A stretch of DNA of 64,000 bases. It comes from Macrosoma leucophasiata. Its lineage: Eukaryota > Arthropoda > Insecta > Lepidoptera > Hedylidae. Where the stretch lies: assembly GCA_036365455.1 (NCBI GenBank), contig JAWQUS010000020.1:2701001-2765000 (forward strand). Reading direction: 5' to 3'. The notes under the pieces are model-generated. The model made no database searches and was not told the DNA's origin. It saw only the letters and a list, made by a program, of their open reading frames with translations. Positions within the stretch are counted from its first letter, which is position 1, and each line of letters starts with the position of its first letter. The position numbers and the translations under genes were made by a program. This document shows positions 1 to 10,144 of this stretch, one piece after another.

Positions 1-210
1 TTCGTGTACTCCCGGTGGAAACGTAGACCCACGTTGATAGCGTTGAGCTATGTAACCGCCTATTCGAGCTAGGCACGCATGTATCAATGACATCAATTCA
101 TATGTAGCCACTTCGTGGGTTGCAGTGGACACTACCACATGCAATTTCATATGAAGCGAAGCTTAATACCTACACGTGCGCAGCCTCTCCATGCACCGCG
201 GTGGGCCCGC

Positions 211-302
211 GCCTTCATGCCTGTATTTTCCGAAAGGTATAGTAGGGCAGGTAGGCAGAGATAAATACATGCCTCCAAGCATATTATTATATGCAAACAC
301 CC
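211..302 (-). mobile_element. S-B SINE, 3' tail fragment
   Basis: cttcatgcctgtattttccg through gcaaacaccc matches the 3' part of S-B on the minus strand. Confidence 0.65.
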
Positions 303-305
303 TTT

Positions 306-519
306 TTACTGGTGGTAGAGTTCCAGTGTAGCTCGAGGACGTAGGCACCACCGCATTACTTTATCTGCCGCCAAATGGTAGTGTTCAGCACTATCGTATT
401 CCAGTTAGATGATAATGTACGGCCCCGTAATAATTATCACAGAAACATAACAATTAAGTTCTCAGGGGTGGCTTCGATTCTGTATTTTGACCTCTGGTCT
501 TTGTATGAGTGTCTATAGG
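306..519 (+). mobile_element. R-A copy, subfamily b, 3' truncated
   Basis: Runs from ttactggtggtagagttcca to gtgtctatagg, where an M-G fragment replaces the 3' end. Has the subfamily-b markers ctatctgccgccaaatgg-like and tatcacagaaacataac. Confidence 0.8.
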
Positions 520-658
520 CGACCATTTTGATTATTTGTATACCAGACTATCAGTACTTTAAGTAGGCAGTGTGCGGTTAGATAACGCTCTACGAAGTCG
601 AAACTAGCCGTTTGTCTCTTTCGTAGCCTCGACGTGCAACATTTCTTGCTGGGTACTG
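520..658 (+). mobile_element. M-G MITE, right half
   Basis: Contains the shared gataacgctctacgaagtcg block and ends gggtactg before TA (659-660), matching the right end of the M-G family. Confidence 0.7.
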
Positions 659-662
659 TAAC

Positions 663-1122
663 TACCTCCGTAGTCTAGTGGTAGCAGCTCGCTACTGTTA
701 CGCTGGGTTCGATTCCCGGATCTGGTTCCATTGGGATTGATATATTTTTTGGAAGTTTTCCAGTACCTGGTTTACGTGGTGGTAGAGCTCCAGTGACGGA
801 GCTCGCGGGCGTAGGCACCACCGCGTTACCTAATATACTTGTCGCTAAATGGAAGTGTTCAGCACTATCGTGTTCCGGTCAGGTGGTAATGTACGGACCT
901 TTAATTTCCGGCACAGGCATAACACCTTAGGCCTCTGGAGTGGTAACGCATCTGAATTTTGACCTTGGTCTTTGCGTAAGTGCCTATAGGCTGCAGTCAT
1001 CACTTAACATCAATGTGAACTGCATTCTTGTTTGCCACTTCCATACATAAAAAAAACCTCGGAGTTTGGTAATGAGCCCGGCGATGGTAAAGGCTGGTCG
1101 CCTTATTACATGAAACAATATG
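663..1122 (+). mobile_element. S-B SINE split by R-A
   Basis: The tRNA-like head with B-box ggttcgattcccgg is at 663-770; the downstream part (cctcggagtttggtaatg...) resumes at 1057. An R-A copy sits between. Confidence 0.75.
771..1056 (+). mobile_element. R-A copy, full length, subfamily a
   Basis: From tttacgtggtggtagagctc to ccatacataaaaaaaa. Carries the subfamily-a markers cggcacaggcataacacctt and atatacttgtcgctaaatgg. Inserted in S-B. Confidence 0.9.
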
Positions 1123-1169
1123 TAGGAGTACCATTTATTTTTCGCAATAATACCTACATGCGAGTGAAC

Positions 1170-1352
1170 TTTAGAAATTAAAGAAAAAACGGAAAGAAAA
1201 ATTTGACTTTGATAATTTTGACGCATCGGTGTGGGACTTCGGTAGCTTAGTGGTTAACCGGCTGAACTGGTTATCCTGAGGCCTCAGGTTCGATTCCTGC
1301 CCGAAGTCAAATTTTTCTTTGCGTTTTTCTTGAATTTTCTTTAATTTCTAAT
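1170..1352 (+). mobile_element. tRNA-headed short SINE (S-D related) with inverted copy of its own tail
   Basis: The head 1236-1308 is tRNA-like (gacttcggtagcttagtggt, B-box ggttcgattcc, closing gaagtc). Its tail (caaatttttctttgcg...) is at 1303-1352, and an inverted copy of this tail lies upstream at 1170-1212, so the head lies between inverted tails. An isolated fragment of the same SINE is at 26565-26625. Confidence 0.7.
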
Positions 1353-1357
1353 ATGTA

Positions 1358-1740
1358 CACTCACCGATCGCGTTCGTAATTAAGATGTAAGAAAGAGACT
1401 TTGTGTGAATGATAGTATCGGTGTAAAAATGAAAAAGGCATGCTCCGATGGTTCGGGCATATAGAACGAATGTCGAATGAGCGAATGACTAAACAGATAT
1501 ACAATGCGAATGTGGATGGTTGCAGAGGCCCAGGAAGACCAAGGCTGACCTACCATGACCAAATAGGTCGAGTTCTGTCTGATGGTGGGGTCAAAAGTCT
1601 TAGGAATCGGCGTGCATGTATGAAGAGAATGATGAAGGTAGACGAGGCACGAGAGGTTTGTCAGAACCGGGATGTCTGGCGCTCTACACTCTCTGCCTAC
1701 CCCGTTAGGGACCTGGCGTGAAGATACATACATACATACA
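1358..1740 (+). mobile_element. L-E LINE 3' end, 5' truncated, with 12-bp target duplication
   Basis: The segment encodes the RT tail (FGHIERMSNERM, GCRGPGRPRLTYHDQIG, DVWRSTLSAYPVRDLA; frame 1440-1721) and ends in (TACA)n. The flanks are an exact duplication ttctaatatgta at 1346-1357 and 1741-1752, proving retroposition of a truncated copy. A short-repeat tail instead of poly(A) fits the RTE clade. Confidence 0.87.
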
Positions 1741-1799
1741 TTCTAATATGTAAGAGATTCGCCTCTTACATATTGTTATATGTCTCTTACGTATCGTTA

Positions 1800-1905
1800 C
1801 GTGGGTATTTGCATAATATGCAAATATATGCTTGAAGGCATGCATTTATCTCTACCTGCCTGCCCTATTATGCTTTCGGAGAATACAGACATAAAGTTAA
1901 ATTAG
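1800..1905 (+). mobile_element. S-B SINE 3' tail fragment
   Basis: gtatttgcataatatgcaaa, then tgcttgaaggcatgcattta and the ctacctgcctgccctatt block match the S-B tail. Confidence 0.6.
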
Positions 1906-1993
1906 GTAATAGGTTTTTACGCCATGAAAGTGCAAAAAACACTTCTTGCCACATTATTTGATGGACCAATATGTAACAGGTGAATTGTGGGGT

Positions 1994-2169
1994 TTTTAAT
2001 GTAATGATCGTGGCAAACAAGCTTGCAGCTCACGTTGATGTTAAGTGATGACTGCAGCCTGTAGACATCTACACAACAACTAAAGGTCAAAATGCGGATG
2101 CGTTGCCTCCTCTGAGACCTAAGTTGTTAAGTCTCTGTGATAGTTATTACGAGGCCATAATATAATATA
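1994..2169 (-). mobile_element. R-A copy, subfamily b, truncated
   Basis: tttaatgtaatgatcgtggc through ttattacgaggccata on the minus strand. Its end carries the target used by S-5S. Confidence 0.8.
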
Positions 2170-2524
2170 GCGCGCATGGCCCAGCGGCTGGTGTAGATCG
2201 TAAGCGATCTGCTCGGTTAAGCACTACGGGCGCGGTCGGGTAGTATGATGGGTGACCGCTAGTGGCAAATTAAAAATGCGCGTTTCCGTGCTTCGGAGGG
2301 CACGTTAAGCCGTCGGTCCCGGTTGCTATCGATAGATAGCAGTCGTTAAACCTTGTCGGAGGCCTTATGGGCGGTTTGAAAACATCCGACAGCGGGTTGG
2401 CCACTAACCCACCCACCTCCACCAATGCGCATTGGAGCAGCGTGGTGGAGTAAGCTCCAGGCCTCCCCCCAAAAACGGGAGAGACTCGTGCCCAGCAGTG
2501 GGACGTATAATGGGTTGCCATTAT
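2170..2524 (+). mobile_element. S-5S: full-length 5S rRNA-derived SINE with 12-bp target duplication
   Basis: The head (2185-2265) resembles 5S rRNA: GGTTAAGCACTACGGGCGCG, then a GGGTAGTATGATGGGTGACC block like the 5S internal control C-box. The body is a ~260-bp unrelated region ending ggttgccattat. The exact duplication taatataatata (2158-2169, 2525-2536) fixes both ends. It inserted in a minus-strand R-A copy. Pol III transcription from the 5S-type promoter is inferred. Confidence 0.83.
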
Positions 2525-2545
2525 TAATATAATATATACATTTTA

Positions 2546-2750
2546 TTTTTAAAGAAAAATGGAAAGAAAAATTTGACTTCAGGCGAGACTCGAACTCGCG
2601 ACCTACTGGGAATCTAGTCCAGCCGCTCTTCCAATTGAGCTACTGAAATCCTGCCCGATTTGTCAAATCTTTCCTTCACATCTATTGCATTGTTCTATGG
2701 TAGCAGCAGCGCCATCTATTACCAACTATGCTAGTAAGGCAACCGATATA
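2546..2750 (-). mobile_element. S-D SINE
   Basis: Contains the tRNA-like core (2578-2652, closing stem gacttcag/ctgaaatc), the T-rich tail ahead of it on the plus strand, and the 5' extension (agatggcgctgctgctacca complement) ending ggcaacc. The core could be miscalled as a tRNA gene. Confidence 0.78.
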
Positions 2751-2800
2751 ATAGACTTTTCAGTTTATTGAATATCGTAAAGAAGTCGCTTTTACCCTTA

Positions 2801-2986
2801 ATAATTGTTTTATATTATTTCGCATTAACACATGCTTGTGAAATATATTTTATTTTTAAAGAAAAATGGAAAGAAAAATTTGACTTCACGCGAGACTCGA
2901 ACTCGCGGCCACTGGGAATCTAGTCCAGCTCCAGCTCTTCCAACTGAGCTACCGAAGTCCTGGCGAAATAATATAAAAACAATTAT
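2801..2986 (-). mobile_element. S-D SINE fragment flanked by inverted repeats
   Basis: A second S-D core (2880-2958) shows a small duplication (ccagctccagct). The sequence ataattgttttatattattt at 2801-2820 returns inverted at 2967-2986, making a ~23-bp inverted flank not seen in other S-D copies. Confidence 0.7.
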
Positions 2987-3127
2987 AATAAATACGTTAA
3001 ATAGTGCCTCTTAGTTACCTTGAATGACGTGCAGTCATTATGTATTTAAAAAGGCAGGGCAGTGGAACAAATCCATCGATTCCCCCGGATCTAGTACGAC
3101 CCGCGAGTCGTTATTTGAGTTATCAGT

Positions 3128-3405
3128 GGTTGAGTGGCAAACAGGCATGCAGTTCACATTGATGTCCAAACGCAAAGACCAAGGTCAAAATGCAGATGCG
3201 TTGCTACCCCTGAGACCTAAGGTGTCATGTCTCTGTGATAGTTATCACGGGGCCATACATTACCATCTAACCGGAACACGATAGTGCTGAACACTACCAT
3301 TTAGCGGCAGATAGATTAGGTAATACCGCATTACCTAATCTATCTGCCGCCAAATGGTAGTGTCTCCGCCTTCGAGTTCCTTCACCAGAGCTCTACCAGC
3401 GGTAA
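3128..3405 (-). mobile_element. R-A copy, subfamily b, with an internal palindrome
   Basis: Full-length on the minus strand (gagtggcaaacaggcatgca to ctaccagcggtaaaaa). The segment 3293-3361 is a 32-bp inverted duplication with 5-bp spacer. Confidence 0.85.
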
Positions 3406-3454
3406 AAAGGTTAAATGTTGTCAGTTATATTGTCGCTGTAGTTAGTTGGGCAAT

Positions 3455-3685
3455 GTTATATTTATAAAATCAATTGCTGTTCGTTAGTCTCGCTAAAACT
3501 CAAGAACGGCTTTACCGATTTGGCTCATTTTAGTTTTGAATGATTTTTGGAAGTCCAGGGAAGGTTTAAAAGGTAAAACAACATGAAGAAATTGAAGGGA
3601 AATAGTAAAAACCACAATTTTTATTTTCCCATACAAATAGTCCGTATATATCAAACCTTTGACACATTATTAATTCTGAAGCTAG
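3455..3685 (+). mobile_element. Hel-K element
   Basis: aaaatcaattgctgttcgtt, ctcgctaaaactcaagaacg, and the 3' end gaagCTAG followed by T. The 3' subterminal segment is partly deleted. Confidence 0.6.
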
Positions 3686-4696
3686 TAAAGCAATCATTTT
3701 CGGGCGTCACAAAGGGATGATTCCATCATTTACTAGCGGAAAAAATCTTGTCTAGTAAAGTCAGTTAAAGTGGTAGAGCTCTAGAAAAATTACTTCACAG
3801 AAAAAACTTCTGTGTTGCTCGCGGTCCAATTTTTCAATACGTTTTTCCTTTAAAAATAAATAATACATAGGTATACATATATGGATTATAGTAATATTAT
3901 AAATATCGATTTTCGGCAGTCTGTTAATATCCTAGTTTTGAACAAAGCATAGTAAATTACCGCGTTATGCTGTTGATATACCTATAACTAGCCTTTAATG
4001 ATAACGTAGCATTCTATTGGTTTAAGAATTATTAAAACTAGGTCCACTTTTCTCTGTTTATTTATATTATTAGTAAGGCTTGATTTATCGCGGTAGGGTA
4101 GGTTGTGAAGGTCGGGCAGGATAAAGTCCCAATAAAGAAACCAAAGCTTATATTAAAAAAATATATATTTTAAAATTAAAAATAAATTCAATATTTTGTC
4201 TTTTCCAGCAAAATTCAGTAACTTTATATCACTGTATATTCAGCAATAATGAAACTGATTTTCCCTTATAGCTATCTGCCGCGTGGTATTGTTGATATAT
4301 TCCGGAATACATCGTGGCCACTAACAGCAGTACCTACATCAACTGGCAATTCTGTTTATTGTACACTGAACTAGAGTTGCAACAACTGGCCTGCATTGCA
4401 GCATCGGAATAATTTATTGCGTGAATGCGGTACCTAATTCATATCGTACACAAGAAAATGTTTCATTACTTTGTTGATAATGTTTCTTAGTTACAACACA
4501 GTCTAAAGAAAACAAACGTGTTAATTACCTATACGTATACTGTGGTTACAGTATCCAAGAAAAAAAATCCACCAAAAACACACCTACTGTAAAAAATAGC
4601 CAAGTATCGATGTAGTTTCTTATTTATCACTAAAAAGTATATATTATTATGACTGACCGTTGAACATTTTCTCCACGTTAGTGGGTACAGTACAGG
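3686..4696. other. AT-rich stretch without recognisable feature
   Basis: I see no supported gene, repeat family or RNA. A 40-bp piece at 3815-3860 looks like a worn S-D tail. Confidence 0.5.
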
Positions 4697-4935
4697 GGTG
4701 CGACCGCCTATCGACATTGCTATTGTCGTTGTCATTGCCGTCAAATTGTCATGTCGATTTGTAGCTCCTTTAAAAGCAGTAGTGATAATCTGATCGTTTT
4801 TATTGCTTTCGTAGGTGAGAAGCAAGCGATAATGGTAAATTATTTCGATTATTATTGTTTAGTTAAAGCAAAAATCGACATGAAAATTTGACAGCAGTGA
4901 CAACGACAATAGCAATGTCGATAGGCGGTCGCACC
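4697..4935. mobile_element. Foldback/MITE element with ~65-bp terminal inverted repeats
   Basis: ggtgcgaccgcctatcgaca at the left returns inverted as tgtcgataggcggtcgcacc at the right. The arms continue for about 65 bp with a few mismatches, around a ~110-bp AT-rich centre. No protein. Single copy in the window. Confidence 0.75.
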
Positions 4936-5196
4936 GCAGGTCAACGGCCAAGTCACTTAACCTAACATTAAATATAATAATAAAGAAAATGCAGTAAGGA
5001 TCCTTAGACTTGGCTCAACTTTGTCTACAGATTCAATTACTTTTTAGAGATAAACAAGTAGCTACATCGAACTGGGCAATTTTTTACAGTATGTTTTTGG
5101 TGGGATTTCACTTCTTTATGCAGAAAGCTGACAAAACGTGGACTAGCAAATTACCCGTTTTTGCAACATTTCCCCTCCTTTTAGTCAAAGCGTGAT

Positions 5197-5355
5197 GTTA
5201 CGTAGCCTACAGCCTTCTTCGATAAATGGAGTATTCAACACGAAAATATTTTTTTAAATCGACCAAATAGTCCCTGAGATTAGCGCATTCAAACAAACAA
5301 ACAAACAGACACACAAAAAAAACAAACAAACGAACATATTCTTCAGCTTTATATT
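5197..5355 (-). mobile_element. Hel-J type fragment
   Basis: gcgtgatgttacgtagccta, attagcgcattcaaacaaac and cttcagctttatatt match the Hel-J copy at 15.8 kb. An M-I element begins immediately after. Confidence 0.55.
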
Positions 5356-5359
5356 CTTA

Positions 5360-5505
5360 CCCCCTTATTCATAAACGTACATTACATTAGATACGTTTTA
5401 GCTATAGAATGTCTTTGGCAGTTGCATTGTCAAATGTGCAGGATAGAAAAAGACAAAAGAGAGATTAGCAACATTTTAGCTAAAATACGTTTAAGAATAA
5501 GGGGG
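5360..5505 (+). mobile_element. M-I MITE (Tourist/PIF-Harbinger-like), TSD TTA
   Basis: Ends cccccttattcataaacgta and its complement; flanked by TTA at 5357-5359 and 5506-5508. 146 bp. Confidence 0.82.
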
Positions 5506-5763
5506 TTATATAGAAAGACAGATTAAATTTTGCAAAGACAGTCGGTCGACAACGCCAATCGTTCGGGTGTTCTCTAACAGTTTCTCATTAGGGTCACCAG
5601 GTAGTCTAGATCTTCCACGATACTAGTTTAGATAGTTTTTCCTTTATGTGGGCGTTAAATTCTACCTCTGTACAAAATTTCAGCGCTCTAGGTTAATGGG
5701 CAGCACCAGCTCTATTTTAGAATGTAATAGAAATGTTTTATTTACAACAACAATTTTTTTTTT

Positions 5764-6047
5764 TTATGTAATGGAAGTGGCAAACAAGCATGCAGTTCAC
5801 ATTGATGTTAAGTGATGACTGCAGCCTATAGACATCCACACAAAGACCAAGATCAAAATGCAGATGCGTTACCACTCTTGAGGCCTAAGGTGTTATGTCT
5901 CTGTGCCGGAAATTACAGGGCCGTACATTACCACCTGACCGGAACACGATAGTGCTGAACACTACCATTTAGCGGCAAGTATATTAGGTAATGCGGTGGT
6001 GCCTACGCCCGCGAGCTCCGTCACTGGAGCTCTACCACCAGTAAAAA
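5764..6047 (-). mobile_element. R-A copy, full length, subfamily a
   Basis: Minus-strand copy from poly(T)-atgtaatggaagtgg to ctctaccaccagtaaaaa; close to the family consensus. Confidence 0.92.
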
Positions 6048-6233
6048 CATACAAACTTACTCTGTGGTAATATTCACACAGTAATTGAAAAAGTTGTCAT
6101 AAATCAGCATTGTCTAACGATCAGCGCTGGCCTTCCGTTGGAGGCGTTTTGGTTACCTACATTTTATAACAAAAGCCAGTATACGACTGGTTCTAAAAAA
6201 TAAGAGTTAAAACAATAATAAAACTCACGTTAC

Positions 6234-6299
6234 ATGTATAATGTGTTGCTTGGATTACTAATAATAAACGATTAGTTATCCAAGCAACACATTATACAT
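6234..6299. repeat. Near-perfect palindrome, 29-bp arms, 8-bp loop
   Basis: The arm starting atgtataatgtgttgcttgg (6234-6262) returns inverted at 6271-6299 with one mismatch, around aataaacg. RNA from it would form a strong hairpin. Confidence 0.85.
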
Positions 6300-6817
6300 T
6301 ATATACAGTCACAAAAAAATTGATGATCAGTAAGTCAGTGTCGAAAATGCGAATCTTTGCTTTCGCTTAGCTTCGGAAATCAATGATCTACCGATTTGAA
6401 ATTTTGAATATCAAATGTGCGATTGTAACTTACCTAGTATATTCTTAGGTTTTCGCGAGCTGCACTCATTGAAATAAAACTAGTTTTATAAAAGCCTACA
6501 GTCTGTAAGACCTCAAGATACAATTAGTAACTTTTGTGTTAATCCTGAACGCTACGCAAGACGTTTGCGAAGTAGATGGAGGTAGCTGCACATAATAATT
6601 TTTCAAACTGCTGTCAGACAAATAAAAAATAATTCGATTTTAAATAATCATTTTAGTTTTATAATACGCGAGATAAATCCAAAAAGTTTTATTTCAATGT
6701 AACTTACTTACTAGATGACAAAAATTTCAATGTTCTAGTCATATCCAGAGGTTCTCAAACAGCCAAATAGTTCCGAAAAGGATGGTACGGTAGTGTTGCT
6801 TCGCGCTCGATCATTAT

Positions 6818-7046
6818 ATTTGAGAAATATTGCACATCGATCTTAAAAAGGAGACTTCGGCTTATTTCGGGTCTTTTGAGCGTTATCTCTTTCGCACCTT
6901 ACCTATTTTGATCAAGTTTTGACCAATATCGGACTATTAGTGCTTACGTTGGAAGTGTGCAGCAGAGATAACGCTCTACGAAGCCGAAACTAGCCGATTG
7001 TCTCTTTCATAGGTTCGATGTGCACTATTTCTTGATGAGCACTGTA
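6818..7046 (+). mobile_element. M-G MITE (Tc1/mariner-like)
   Basis: tgagaaatattgcacatcga at the left; cgatgtgcac ... gagcactg before TA at 7045-7046. Internal block gcgttatctctttcgcacc returns inverted as agataacgctctacg. No protein. Confidence 0.7.
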
Positions 7047-7277
7047 TTTCTTTTATCCAGATATGCCGCCCCTACGTATTTACGTTCTGCTCCGATATCT
7101 TTTTACGTTCATAACATTTATTATTTATATATCTATGTAGCGGGGTCACAGGAACGCATTGGTACACATCCGCGACAAGGGTTCTACACAGGATTAGAAC
7201 CCCGAGCGTCTGATTGGTAAGTAAGTACATAACCAACAGGACCACTAGGGCGCTATTAGGTACCTTTTTTATTTAAC
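7047..7277. repeat. M-O end fragment and unassigned sequence
   Basis: 7050-7142 (atccagatatgccgcccct ... catttattatttatatatct) is a worn M-O end. The remainder shows nothing recognisable. Confidence 0.45.
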
Positions 7278-7442
7278 GTGGGTGGCAAACAAACATGCAG
7301 TTCACATGGATGTTAAGTGATGACTACAGCCTATAGACATCTCCACAAAACCAGAGGTTAAAATGCAGATGCGTTGTCACCCCTCAGACCTTAGTTTTTA
7401 TGTCTCTGTTATACTTATTAAGGGGCCATACATTACCTACCC
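7278..7442 (-). mobile_element. R-A fragment, subfamily b
   Basis: gggtggcaaacaaacatgca to ggccatacattacc on the minus strand. Confidence 0.8.
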
Positions 7443-7639
7443 AGTTTAAGCCAAATAAATGAGTGATAACATAGCTAGTTACTATTCATTAGTTAGAGTA
7501 ATGAGCTCGCGTTAACTTCTGTTGTCTGGGTCAATTGCATTTTAAATTGCGTAAGACGTCAAGTCGCAGCAGTAATTATGAAATCAGTTTCAATTTCCTA
7601 ACAGCATTCAAAGTAACGAGTATATTTGAGGGTTATGAT

Positions 7640-7932
7640 CATAGAGCAACACCGGAGGGGAGTAGCCATATGCAGGCTCTCCCCTCCGTCAAAGTGCAAG
7701 CCCAAATGTGCCTATACCTGTCGCCTAGATGTTTAAATGTGTGCGTGAAATTGTTTCTGTATTTTGTTAAAGTCAAGGTGTGAGTTTTGTAGTAACAGAA
7801 GATTTTTGTAGTGTTCGTGTGCGTCGCCACGCATTTCCCACCGCAAAAAATGGCAGACTGTTTTGCATCGGTAATAAACGCTATGGCTACTCCCTCCAGT
7901 CCGCCGCAGCCGGTGGCCGGTGTTTTTCTATG
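7640..7932 (+). mobile_element. M-hAT MITE, 293 bp, 8-bp target duplication gttatgat
   Basis: It begins catagagcaac and ends with ttttctatg; the subterminal segment ggaggggagtagccat is repeated inverted near the right end. The exact duplication gttatgat lies at 7632-7639 and 7933-7940. An 8-bp duplication and CATAG end are consistent with the hAT superfamily. No coding capacity. Confidence 0.88.
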
Positions 7933-7974
7933 GTTATGATGAACGACTTATCTCATAAAATATTAACATAAGTA

Positions 7975-8302
7975 ACGTGACTTCACGCCTGTAATCCCCG
8001 AAGGGGTAGGCAGAAATGCGTGCATCGTGTCGTGGGTGTTTTCATGTATGCTTGACATACATGTAAACACCCATGACTCGCCGGTTACGTTTTGGCCCAT
8101 GTAACAGGTGGCCTGTTGCCATCTCCGGGCACATTACCAAACTCCGAGGTACTGGGAAACTTCCAGAAAATGGAAAAATCCCAATAGAACCAGAGATAAA
8201 GGATTTTTAAACCGTTATCTCTGATAGTCCCCGACCCGGGAACCGAACTCAGGGCCCCAGCGTAGTGGTAGTGACCTGCTACCACTACGCTACGGAGGCA
8301 TT
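7975..8302 (-). mobile_element. S-B SINE, full length
   Basis: From the 3' end (cttcacgcctgtaatccccg) to the tRNA-like head at 8225-8302 (gtagcgtagtgg... complement with B-box cccgggaaccgaactc). A small inverted duplication at 8034-8071 makes a 17-bp hairpin. Confidence 0.85.
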
Positions 8303-8351
8303 TAAATATTAACATCAGTAATGCAATTAATTCAATTTGTACTGTAAAAAT

Positions 8352-8938
8352 CTATCTCGGAATTGCGTGAATGGAGTTGGGTTAGCTGCTAGAATCAAAA
8401 CATCTTAGCCAGCGGGCTCGACTAGCCGTAAATAATGCTGTACTTACTCCAACGCTTTTATATGGAAGCTAGAGCTGGGTATGCAGGCAAGAGCATGAAA
8501 GTAAATTAAGCGTGGTCGAGAGCGTGGTGATATCTTTGCGCAAGATCTGCGGTGTATTGCTCACCCATCGCGTTCTTAATGAAGATGTAAGAAAGAGGCT
8601 TTGTGTGAATGAGAGTATCGGTGTAAAAAGGAAAAAAGGCATGCTCCGATGCTTCGGGCATATAGAAAGAATGTCGAATGAGCGAATTGCTGAACAGATA
8701 TACAATGCGTATGTGTATGGTCGCAGAGGCCCAGGAAGAACAAGACTGACCTACCATGACTAAATAGGTCGAGTTCTGTCTGATGGTGCGGTCAAAAGTC
8801 TTAGGATTCGGCGTGCATGTATGAAGAGAATAATTAAGGTAGATGAGGCACGAGAGGTATATCAGGACCGGGATATCTGGCGCTCTACACTCTCTACCTA
8901 CTCCGTTAGGTACCTGGCGTGAAGATATATACATACAT
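8352..8938 (+). pseudogene. L-E (RTE-like) LINE RT C-terminus, longest copy
   Basis: One frame from about 8430 to 8923 reads TPTLLYGS, CGVLLTHRVLNEDVRKRL, MLRCFGHIERMSNERI, GRRGPGRTRLTYHD and DIWRSTLSTYSVRYLA. In-frame stops occur near 8467 and at 8761-8763. The tail is gcgtgaagata plus TACA-type repeats. It defines the protein context of the shorter L-E tails in this window. Confidence 0.85.
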
Positions 8939-10140
8939 AACATCTATATACTTATATAAAAGCGGAAAGTTACTTCATCACGAAATCTCAGAAATCACGC
9001 TAGTGCTAGAAGTTTCAATTCTTGCATGGGTTTGCTTAATTCGATTCCTAAAGGGTTGTTTTTTGGGGTACATACTTATATATTTTTTATGACACTTCGT
9101 TAATACGTGTGAACACTAAATATTATATTTAAATACGAAGGTGCTTCATAGGACGAGATTTTATAAAATTCCCTAAGGTCGTTTTTTTGGGATTGATAGT
9201 TATGTATGAAACAGTTAGGTACAGCAGGGTTCCCATAAATCTATGGGAAATAAACCTCTTTTGGCAACCAACTAATTAGATATGTAAGTTCGATAAATAA
9301 ACCATTTATAACAATACTGCCAAGTAAAGCGTTAATATTCTGAATCGAGGCCATTGTCTTCTCGAACGTGTCTAACCCTCCTGATTAATTTTATCACAAC
9401 GATAATGCTGGCATTCTAAAATGGTCTGTTTCCACATACAAAAGTAAACGTCCGGGTGACATTTCGGATTGCACACTAAGTCTAAGTGGGCGTGTTTACT
9501 CAGAACTAATTATACACGTCGTGAGACCAATTTTAATAAGAACAACACTCTTAAATAAACTATTGAATCGTTGACATCATAAAAATCGCATTATAAGGCA
9601 CCTGGACACAAATTACATTAGGTGTGTTATAAAAATAACCTTTGAGCCGCCTAACCTTGCGTGGACCCAGTTTCCCAAGTTATCCGACAGATGGCGGCAC
9701 AAGTACCGAAAGTTCGAATGTTTCAGGTTATTGTAGTTGACAGCGATCTCGTTCTAAATATAAATAAACAAAAAAAAAGTGCGCTTCAGTTTCGCGAGTG
9801 CGAATTCTATTACAACTTTTGTTGGTTTAAAAGCATGTTGATCTTTTAGCAAAGCTATCTTATCTGAGTATTTACAATGGTTACATTATGTATTCCAACG
9901 CGCATTTAATGCTAATATTACGTGAATCGCTTACATAAGTGCCAGTTGACAATTCATTAATGTCTAATTATGTTTGTGACTTAAACATTCGTTTTCTAAT
10001 CACAAAAGTTATTTGACTATAGATAGTTGTTTATTGACGTGTAGTATTACACGTGTCGAGTTTCTATGGCAATTAATCGTCTGTAATATAATTTGTTACG
10101 TAGGTATAAAGTTTCGTTGACTACGACTATTCAATCATCG
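8939..10140. other. AT-rich intergenic stretch
   Basis: No coding or RNA feature. 8945-9230 (atacttatataaaagcgg and following) has the look of an old Helitron-like repeat but has no second copy here. Confidence 0.45.
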
Positions 10141-10144
10141 AAAC

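Noticed and set aside
2578..2652. Possible tRNA gene on the minus strand (also 32171-32245 and 57526-57598)
   Set aside because: The same core lies in a repeated unit with a shared 5' extension and T-rich tail and with target duplications, so it is SINE S-D and not a tRNA gene.
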